DNA of 11,328 bases from the NCBI GenBank assembly GCA_900542625.1, contig UQOH01000067.1, positions 1 to 11,328 of the forward strand, written 5' to 3'. Below the pieces are notes generated by a model that was given only the letters and a program-made list of their open reading frames with translations, ran no database searches and was not told where the DNA came from. Every line of letters starts with the position of its first letter. The first letter of the stretch is position 1. Shown here piece after piece: positions 6,029 to 11,328 of the stretch. The translations under genes were made by a program, and so were the position numbers. The DNA comes from an uncultured Fusobacterium sp. (GTDB lineage Bacteria > Fusobacteriota > Fusobacteriia > Fusobacteriales > Fusobacteriaceae).

Positions 6029-7744
6029 TTATTTTTCATTAAGCATTAATTTCAGCATTTCAAATGTTTTCTGATTTATATATTCATCTTGTACTCTTTC
6101 TTTTACTTCTGAAAACTCTGCTGATTTAAATTGGTTTTCTCTTGTTTTCTGGAATAAGAATATATTTCCTCCAATTTGTTTTGCCTCTACTTTATTTAAA
6201 GGAGCTTTGTATATTTCACCTGCAAGCTGCTCATTAAATCCAAGTCCCGGAATATATCCGCTTTCACTTATGTTTTCTATAAGTGTTCCTCCTGCATATT
6301 TATCTTTTGGTAAATCTGCAAAAGTTATTTCTCCTGATGAAATTTTAGCTGCTGTATCTTCTGCTGCTTTTAAAGCCTCATTTACTGTTGCATCTGATGC
6401 TTTATATTTTATAAGAATGTGACTTGCTCTTGCCTGTTTTTCATCATCTTTTCTGTCTGTTATATAAATTATATGCTGACCAAATACTGTTCCTACTACT
6501 TCAGGGTAAATTTCCCCGACTTTTCCGCTGAATACTGCTTTATCAAATTCCGGAACCATATCTCCTTGAGAGAACCAACCTAAATCTCCTCCCTGAGCTG
6601 CACTTCCGTCTTCTGAATTTTTTCTTGCTGTATCTGCAAAGTTATTTACTGTTAAAGTCTTTTTAAGCTCTTCAGCTTTAGCTTTTGCCGCATCTTTATC
6701 AAGTTGTGAAGGTTCAACTCTTAATACAGATATATATGAATCTGCTGAAGGATATACATCATAACTTGCTTTGTTGTCTTTGAAGAACTGCATTAAATCT
6801 TCATCGTTATAAGTAACCTGTGCTCTTGCTTTTTCAACTATTTTTTCATAAGCATCTTCCGCTCTTATTAATACAGGAAGATTATTGTCTACTTCTATCT
6901 TATATTCTTCGGCTGCTTTAAGGATTTTAGCCTGATTTGCCATATATGTATCTGCCTGAGCGACTATTTCCTGAGGATTTACTCCATTTGCAAGAAGTCT
7001 TACATATATTTTGCTGTAATCTACATTTGTAAATTCTACACCATCTTTTACAGTTTCAGTTTTTTCTTCAAAAGCTGCAAACTGCTCTCTTGCATCGTCA
7101 AATTTCATTTTCTCTTTCATTGACTGCATCTCTTTATAAAACTCTCTGTTTCCTTTTACCTGTTTTAAAGATTGTTTTAAATTATCTTTTACAGTTTCAA
7201 ACTCTGCTCCGCCAAACATTGAATATTTATTTTCATTGTATACTTTTAATACTTCTTCATCACTGACAGCAGCATTTTCTGCAAACATTTCAAGAACTCT
7301 CATTCTTCTTAATGATCTTTCTATCTCTTTTTTGAAACTTGCTTTAGTATATCCCTGAGCCTGAAGCATTCTTTTAAACTGTTCTTTGTCTTTTACGTTT
7401 GCCTCAATTGCTTCATATTCATTATTTACATCTTTAGATGATGCTTTTATTTTTAAATTGTCTGCCATCTGCTGGATTAATTCATCTTCTATTGCCTGAT
7501 CAACAGCCAGAGTTTCAATTATTTTGTCATCTCCCCTGTTTTGAAGATTAGCAGATATCATATTCTTAGCTCTCATTACATTAACTATATCAACTTTTTC
7601 ACCATTTACTTTAAAAGCATAGTTTTTCATTGCCAGCTGTGAAGACATTGTATAGTATGCAGCTATAAGAGAAGAAAGTGCAAATGCCAGTGTAATTATT
7701 ATTACGATAGGTTTCATTTTACTTCTGAATTTTCTGATTGCCAT
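6029..7744 (-). CDS. Membrane-anchored SurA/PpiD-like peptidyl-prolyl isomerase
   Basis: A 571-residue envelope folding factor. A basic N-terminus (MAIRKFRSK) and one membrane segment (about 12-32) anchor it with the rest outside the inner membrane. A SurA-N-type helical chaperone region follows (about 40-175), then a helical linker. Two parvulin (PPIC) domains follow in tandem. Domain 1 (about 336-430) keeps the GGDLGWFSQGDMVPEF core (385-400) and FGQHII (421-426) but lacks the first conserved His, having SYISVL instead. Domain 2 (about 439-535) starts with SHILIKY (441-447) but lacks the second His, having GGNIFLF, and has a reduced core. The layout resembles PpiD, but the assignment as PpiD rather than another SurA-like protein is open. 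AAGGAG precedes the ATG. It sits 25 bp after the NtrC-type gene and is likely cotranscribed with it. Confidence 0.93.
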   Translation of the reverse strand: MAIRKFRSKMKPIVIIITLAFALSSLIAAYYTMSSQLAMKNYAFKVNGEKVDIVNVMRAKNMISANLQNRGDDKIIETLAVDQAIEDELIQQMADNLKIKASSKDVNNEYEAIEANVKDKEQFKRMLQAQGYTKASFKKEIERSLRRMRVLEMFAENAAVSDEEVLKVYNENKYSMFGGAEFETVKDNLKQSLKQVKGNREFYKEMQSMKEKMKFDDAREQFAAFEEKTETVKDGVEFTNVDYSKIYVRLLANGVNPQEIVAQADTYMANQAKILKAAEEYKIEVDNNLPVLIRAEDAYEKIVEKARAQVTYNDEDLMQFFKDNKASYDVYPSADSYISVLRVEPSQLDKDAAKAKAEELKKTLTVNNFADTARKNSEDGSAAQGGDLGWFSQGDMVPEFDKAVFSGKVGEIYPEVVGTVFGQHIIYITDRKDDEKQARASHILIKYKASDATVNEALKAAEDTAAKISSGEITFADLPKDKYAGGTLIENISESGYIPGLGFNEQLAGEIYKAPLNKVEAKQIGGNIFLFQKTRENQFKSAEFSEVKERVQDEYINQKTFEMLKLMLNEK

Positions 7745-7769
7745 GGAAGTTCTCCTTACTTAGTTCTTT

Positions 7770-9155
7770 TTATTTGTCATCTAATTTATATTTTCTTATT
7801 TTTTCGTATAAAGTTGTTCTTCCGATTCCTAAAATCTTAGCAGTTTCCTGTTTGTTCCATCTAGTTCTTTGAAGAGCCATAGCAATAACAACTCTCTCAA
7901 CATCATCAAGACTGAATATCTCTTTTTCAAGAATATCTTTTAATGGTCCTAGTCCGATTACTGTTTTGTTTTCAACTGTATCAGATTTCATTTTTATTTC
8001 TAAAGGCAGATTTTCTATTCCAATAATTTTTTCATCAGATAAGATTATCATTCTTTCAAGCATATTTCTAAGCTCTCTGATATTTCCAGGGAAAGCATAT
8101 TCCATTAAATATTTCATAACTTCTCCTGAAAGAACAGGAATTTGTCTGTTTAAATCTTTTGCAATTCCATTTAAGAAATAGTTTGATAGTAAAGGAATAT
8201 CCTCTTTTCTTTCTCTTAAAGGCGGAACTTCCACTTTAAATCCTGTTAATCTGTGGTATAAGTCTTTTCTGAATTTACCTTTTTCTATTTCATCTCTTAA
8301 ATCTTTGTCAGTAGAAACAATGAATCTTACATCCACTCTTTTTGCTCTTGTTCCTCCAACTCTTTTGTATTCACCATATTCAATAACTCTTAATATTTTA
8401 GTTTGGATTTTAATATCTATTCCAGCGATTTCATCTAAGAAAAGAGTTCCTCCATCAATTTCTTCAATTATACCTTTCTTGCTTGAAATTGCTCCTGGGA
8501 AAGCTCCTCTTTCATAACCAAATAATTCTCTTTCAAGAGTTTCGCTTGTCATTGTTCCACAGTTGATAGTTACAAAATCTTTCTTTCTTCTGTCGCTTTT
8601 TCTGTATATCTCTCTTGCAACAAGAGTTTTTCCAACTCCTCCCTCACCTGTAATAAGGATTGGAAGATCTGTTGATGCTATTTTATCTATTTTAGATCTT
8701 ACTTCTTTAATTTTTACAGATTGTCCGACAATCTCTTTCTGCTCTTCAAGTTCAGCAACTTTTTCTTTTAATTTTTTATATTTTTTAATTGTTTCTACAT
8801 TAGCTAAAGCTGGTTTTATTAATTTTACAATTTCCTCACCATTGATTGGTTTTACTGTATAGCTGTATATTCCCGCTTTGTCTAACTCTTCTAATACCTC
8901 ATCTGTTTCTTCATCAATAAGTCCGATTGTTACAAATTCTTTTCCTACTCCGTTTAGTTTCTTTTTAGCATCAGAGAAGTTGAACCAAGTAAGATATTGG
9001 TCAAGAATTACAACATCAAAATCACTTTCTCTAAGCATATCAAGCCCGTCAAGCAGGTTGTTGAATGTGATTACTTCATAATATTTTAATAATTCTTTTC
9101 TTAGTTCTTTTAAAACTTCTTTTCTTTCTGATATAGCCAAAATTGATTTTTTCAT
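7770..9155 (-). CDS. NtrC-family AAA+ regulator with atypical receiver and GAFPGA loop
   Basis: A 461-residue enhancer-binding-type transcription regulator. The receiver-like domain (1-118) keeps the probable phosphoacceptor D52 (VVILDQ) and K102 (TVKP), but the acidic pair after the first strand is replaced by S9/E10 and the usual Ser/Thr switch strand reads VTIGLI. A coiled-coil linker (122-140) follows. The AAA+ domain (142-370) has Walker A GEGGVGKT (170-177), the sigma54-contact loop GAFPGA (217-222; consensus GAFTGA), Walker B GGTLFLDE (235-242), and the arginine-rich FRKDLYHRL and PPLRER segments. A Fis-type helix-turn-helix (433-456) ends the protein. AGGAGG precedes the ATG, and a strong promoter lies upstream. 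No histidine kinase gene is nearby. Whether it works with sigma54 is uncertain given the altered loop. Confidence 0.94.
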   Translation of the reverse strand: MKKSILAISERKEVLKELRKELLKYYEVITFNNLLDGLDMLRESDFDVVILDQYLTWFNFSDAKKKLNGVGKEFVTIGLIDEETDEVLEELDKAGIYSYTVKPINGEEIVKLIKPALANVETIKKYKKLKEKVAELEEQKEIVGQSVKIKEVRSKIDKIASTDLPILITGEGGVGKTLVAREIYRKSDRRKKDFVTINCGTMTSETLERELFGYERGAFPGAISSKKGIIEEIDGGTLFLDEIAGIDIKIQTKILRVIEYGEYKRVGGTRAKRVDVRFIVSTDKDLRDEIEKGKFRKDLYHRLTGFKVEVPPLRERKEDIPLLSNYFLNGIAKDLNRQIPVLSGEVMKYLMEYAFPGNIRELRNMLERMIILSDEKIIGIENLPLEIKMKSDTVENKTVIGLGPLKDILEKEIFSLDDVERVVIAMALQRTRWNKQETAKILGIGRTTLYEKIRKYKLDDK

Positions 9156-9215
9156 TTCGACCTCCTATATTTAAATTTAATTTTTATACACAATTTTACT
9201 TTTTACACTAATTGT

Positions 9216-9244
9216 ATTATAATAGATATTCTGTATTTTTTCAA
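9216..9244 (-). promoter_or_regulatory. Promoter of the regulator-PPIase unit
   Basis: On the minus strand, TTGAAA (9239-9244), 17 bases, then TATAAT (9216-9221) is the best sigma70-type promoter in the window. The predicted start is near 9209, about 54 nt before the ATG at 9155. No sigma54-type GG-N10-GC element was seen. The rest of the 178-base gap after rseP (9156-9333) is AT-rich and shows no clear terminator for the rseP unit. Confidence 0.8.
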
Positions 9245-9333
9245 TACTTTTTTATATTTTCTGTACTATTTTATAAACTGCGTGATTTTTTCATGAACTT
9301 ATATTTTGCGTAAATTCTGAACACTTCCTTACT

Positions 9334-10356
9334 CTAGCCTCTTGCAAGATTAAAGAAATCATTAGTAGTAATAAATATAATCAAAATGAATAATATAAGA
9401 ATACCTGCATGGTGTACTCTCTCTTCAATTTTTTTGTTTACTTTTATTCCTATAAGCTCAAGAAGTACAAAAATTATTCTTCCTCCGTCAAGAGCAGGAA
9501 AAGGCAGAAGATTAAATATCCCTACATTTATGGAAAGAATAGCCATTATCCATATAATAGGAACTACTCCTCCTTTGCTTGCCTCTCCAACAATGTTTAC
9601 TATCCCTATAGGACCGCTTATCTCATCTCTGCTTATACGTCCGCTTATTATCATTTTAAATCCGCCGACAATATCTTTAAATATTCCTGCAAATTCTTTA
9701 ACACTCATTCGAGCACTTTCCAATACCCCTAGTTTTTCTATTCTATAATCAGGAAGTATTCCAAGGTAATAATTTCCGTCTTCATTTTTAGTAAGATTTA
9801 CAGTAAGAGTTTCTGTATTTCCATCTCTTTTTACTGTTACTTTTTTAGGAGTTTCTTTTTCCTCCAGAGATGCAACAACTGCTCTTATATCTTCCCACTT
9901 TTCTATTTTTGTATTTTCTATTTCAAGGATTATATCTCCTTTTTTAAACATGCTTGCCTTATTTTCTGTTTCTACCGCTCTTCCTATAACAGGAGCTGGA
10001 TTAAGAATAACCTCTCCGCTGCTCAGTGTCATTCCAAATACAATAATATATGCAAGAAGAAAGTTCATAAATACACCTGCAAAAAGAACTACAAATCTTA
10101 CAAAAGGATTTCTTTTATTAAATCCTCCCTCTGTATCATCTTCCACTTCCATTCCATCAATACTTACAAAACCTCCTACCGGAATTGATCTGAAAGCATA
10201 TTTTGTTTTTTCTCCTTCATAAGTATAGACCTCCGGTCCCATACCTATAGCAAATTCTGAAACAGGAATTTTAAAAAACTTAGCACTTAAAAAATGCCCA
10301 AGTTCATGTATGATTATTATTACCCCTAATACAATAAGGGAAATCAGTATTCTCAT
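9334..10356 (-). CDS. rseP: RseP-type site-2 intramembrane metalloprotease
   Basis: An M50-family zinc protease that cuts membrane segments, typically of anti-sigma factors or signal-peptide remnants. The first membrane helix carries the HELGH motif (H17, E18, H21). GIGMGP-like AIGMGP (36-41) and PVGGFV (59-64) follow. A membrane segment is at about 86-110 and a single PDZ domain at about 120-200 (MFKKGDIILEIEN). A further membrane segment (about 264-283) leads into the third metal-ligand motif FPALDGGR (D290), and a last helix is at about 317-331. At 340 residues with one PDZ it matches shorter homologues, not the two-PDZ E. coli form. Its ATG directly follows the tmk stop codon. No anti-sigma substrate gene is visible in the window. 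Confidence 0.95.
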   Translation of the reverse strand: MRILISLIVLGVIIIIHELGHFLSAKFFKIPVSEFAIGMGPEVYTYEGEKTKYAFRSIPVGGFVSIDGMEVEDDTEGGFNKRNPFVRFVVLFAGVFMNFLLAYIIVFGMTLSSGEVILNPAPVIGRAVETENKASMFKKGDIILEIENTKIEKWEDIRAVVASLEEKETPKKVTVKRDGNTETLTVNLTKNEDGNYYLGILPDYRIEKLGVLESARMSVKEFAGIFKDIVGGFKMIISGRISRDEISGPIGIVNIVGEASKGGVVPIIWIMAILSINVGIFNLLPFPALDGGRIIFVLLELIGIKVNKKIEERVHHAGILILFILIIFITTNDFFNLARG

Positions 10357-11037
10357 CTATCCTCCAAACACCTGTGCTATTACTGTATTGAAAATATCAT
10401 CTGAAATCTCTTCAATTGATTTTAATTTTCCATCTTTTACACAGGAAATTTCTGTCCAATTTTGTTCTGCTGCCATCTCACAGGCGTTTTCATAAGATTT
10501 CTTCATGTATTTTTTATTTTTCTCATGAATATCTTTTTTTGTTTCTCCTGTAATTTTATTATTTCTGTTTTTCATAAGCTCTTGCGCAAACTCAAAAGGC
10601 ATATTTATAAACAGAACCATATCAGGCTTTGGTATTCTCATTTTTTCAAACTCTAAATCCACAAGCCACTGCATAAATTTTTCTTTTTCTTCTTTGTTTT
10701 CTATCTTAGACGCCTGATGTATCATATTAGACTGTGTATATCTGTCTGTTACAATAACTCCGCCGTTATTATAAAATTCTTCCCATTCTTTTTTAAAAGA
10801 TGCATACCTGTCAACTGCATACATAGTTGATGCAGGATAAGGATTTACCTCCATAGCATTTTCACCAAATTCCCCTGCAAGATACATTTTTACAGGAGCA
10901 CAGGCAGGACTTTCATAATTTGGAAAAGTAATTTTTTTTACATTCAATCCTTTTCCACAAAGTCTTTCATACAATCTTTTACTTTGAGTTTCTTTTCCGC
11001 TGGAATCTGTTCCTTCTATAACTATCAGTTTTCCCAT
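10357..11037 (-). CDS. tmk: Thymidylate (dTMP) kinase
   Basis: Phosphorylates dTMP to dTDP in dTTP synthesis. The 226 residues are slightly long for the family. The P-loop is GTDSSGKET (9-17). FPNYESP lies at 38-44 in the dTMP-binding area. DRY (77-79 in VDRYASF) and the family signature DRYTQSN (about 98-104) are followed by DMVLFINMPFE, the usual strand before the LID region, and a Lys-rich LID (about 156-175). GAGGG lies about 9 bases before the ATG. The gene starts 22 bp after dxr and ends directly against rseP, so the three are likely one transcript. Another deoxynucleoside monophosphate kinase role is possible but less likely. Confidence 0.92.
   Translation of the reverse strand: MGKLIVIEGTDSSGKETQSKRLYERLCGKGLNVKKITFPNYESPACAPVKMYLAGEFGENAMEVNPYPASTMYAVDRYASFKKEWEEFYNNGGVIVTDRYTQSNMIHQASKIENKEEKEKFMQWLVDLEFEKMRIPKPDMVLFINMPFEFAQELMKNRNNKITGETKKDIHEKNKKYMKKSYENACEMAAEQNWTEISCVKDGKLKSIEEISDDIFNTVIAQVFGG
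10361..10365 (-). promoter_or_regulatory. rseP ribosome binding site within tmk
   Basis: The last two tmk codons, GGA GGA, form the rseP Shine-Dalgarno GGAGG. Four bases, including the tmk TAG, separate it from the rseP ATG. A ribosome finishing tmk covers this site, so the two proteins are probably translationally coupled. Confidence 0.8.
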
Positions 11038-11059
11038 TTAATTTTCCCTCTTTAATTTT

Positions 11060-11328
11060 TTATTTTCCACAGTAAGCGTATACCCAATCTCTTGTTTCTT
11101 TATCAGCTTTTAATATTATCTCAAGATTGTCTGCTTTACATGGAACATGATTTTTCATAGCATTTTCTATTATTTCATATATATCTAAAAACTTTATTTT
11201 TTCTTTCATAAACAGTTCTACTGCAACTTCGTTTGCTGCATTAAATACAGCTGTCATAGTTCCCCCTGTTTTTCCTGCCTCGTATGCCAGAGCAAGTCCT
11301 TTGAATGTTTCCATATCAGGTTCTTCAA
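11060..11328 (-). CDS. dxr: 1-deoxy-D-xylulose 5-phosphate reductoisomerase, C-terminal part
   Basis: C-terminal 88 residues of Dxr/IspC, which converts DXP to MEP in the non-mevalonate isoprenoid pathway. The reading frame is open to the window edge, so the start and the NADPH and catalytic domains lie outside. Visible family hallmarks are the EEPD...F..LALAYEAG segment, GGT, NAANEVAVELF, and the DIYEIIENAM helix of the C-terminal four-helix domain. The ATG at 11314 is an internal Met, not the start. The gene ends 22 bp before tmk. In many bacteria dxr neighbours cdsA and rseP; here tmk lies between dxr and rseP. Confidence 0.93.
   Translation of the reverse strand, partial: EEPDMETFKGLALAYEAGKTGGTMTAVFNAANEVAVELFMKEKIKFLDIYEIIENAMKNHVPCKADNLEIILKADKETRDWVYAYCGK

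Noticed and set aside
8563..8862. Plus-strand open frame of 99 codons opposite the NtrC-type gene
   Set aside because: Ser/Phe-rich antisense shadow of the conserved AAA+ domain. No convincing ribosome site or family signature.
9190..9215. ACAATT/AATTGT inverted repeat in the leader of the NtrC-type gene
   Set aside because: Only 6 bp, all but two pairs A-T, with a 14-base loop. Not distinguishable from chance in this DNA.
9386..9748. Plus-strand open frames of 107-120 codons overlapping rseP
   Set aside because: They lie antisense to a well-supported gene, have low-complexity Ile/Pro/Ser/Thr composition typical of reverse-frame shadows, and match no family I know.
10931..10938. Run of eight T (A8 in the coding strand) within tmk as a slippage or phase-variation site
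   Set aside because: Tracts of this length recur in the window (for example in rnpB), the frame is intact, and tmk is an unlikely phase-variable gene.
1..11328. CRISPR arrays, insertion sequences, tRNA genes or prophage parts
   Set aside because: No direct-repeat array, transposase-like frame, terminal inverted repeats or tRNA cloverleaf was seen. The window is a dense core-gene region.

Overview
All genes lie on the minus strand, so the window reads right to left. The DNA is strongly AT-rich, with good Shine-Dalgarno sites and short gaps between genes. A low-GC genome that encodes a signal-peptide protein, a membrane-anchored periplasmic-type PPIase, an RseP-type protease and an NtrC-type regulator next to a dnaG-rpoD pair suggests Fusobacteriota, probably Fusobacterium or a close relative. 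This is inferred from gene content and sequence style, not from a database match.

Layout in the direction of transcription. (1) 11328-9334: the C-terminal end of dxr/ispC (cut by the window edge), then tmk, then rseP; tmk and rseP abut without a gap. (2) 9333-9156: an intergenic stretch with a strong promoter (TTGAAA-17-TATAAT). (3) 9155-6029: an NtrC-family AAA+ regulator with an unusual receiver and a GAFPGA loop, followed 25 bp later by a membrane-anchored SurA/PpiD-like PPIase, ended by a clear intrinsic terminator. (4) 6028-5892: the dnaG promoter, whose -35 box lies inside an 11-9-11 inverted repeat. (5) 5891-2845: dnaG and rpoD, the core of the macromolecular synthesis operon, without rpsU directly upstream of dnaG. 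(6) 2844-2722: a large AT-rich nested hairpin. (7) 2721-425: a divergent sigma-like protein, a NIF3/DUF34 protein overlapping it by 4 bp, and a small exported TPM-like protein. (8) 424-1: the RNase P RNA gene rnpB with its own extended -10 promoter.

Most of this is core cell machinery: isoprenoid and dTTP supply, intramembrane proteolysis, envelope protein folding, replication priming, housekeeping transcription and tRNA processing. The most unusual gene is the 260-residue sigma-like protein immediately downstream of rpoD. It looks like a sigma70 paralogue that lost domain 3 and most promoter-reading residues but kept much of the segment that binds the RNA polymerase beta' clamp. It may be a core-binding modulator rather than a true sigma factor. 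Second-tier curiosities are the regulator with the altered receiver and GAFTGA loop beside the PPIase, the tandem parvulin domains that each keep only one of the two conserved histidines, and the dyads at the dnaG and sigma-like gene leaders.
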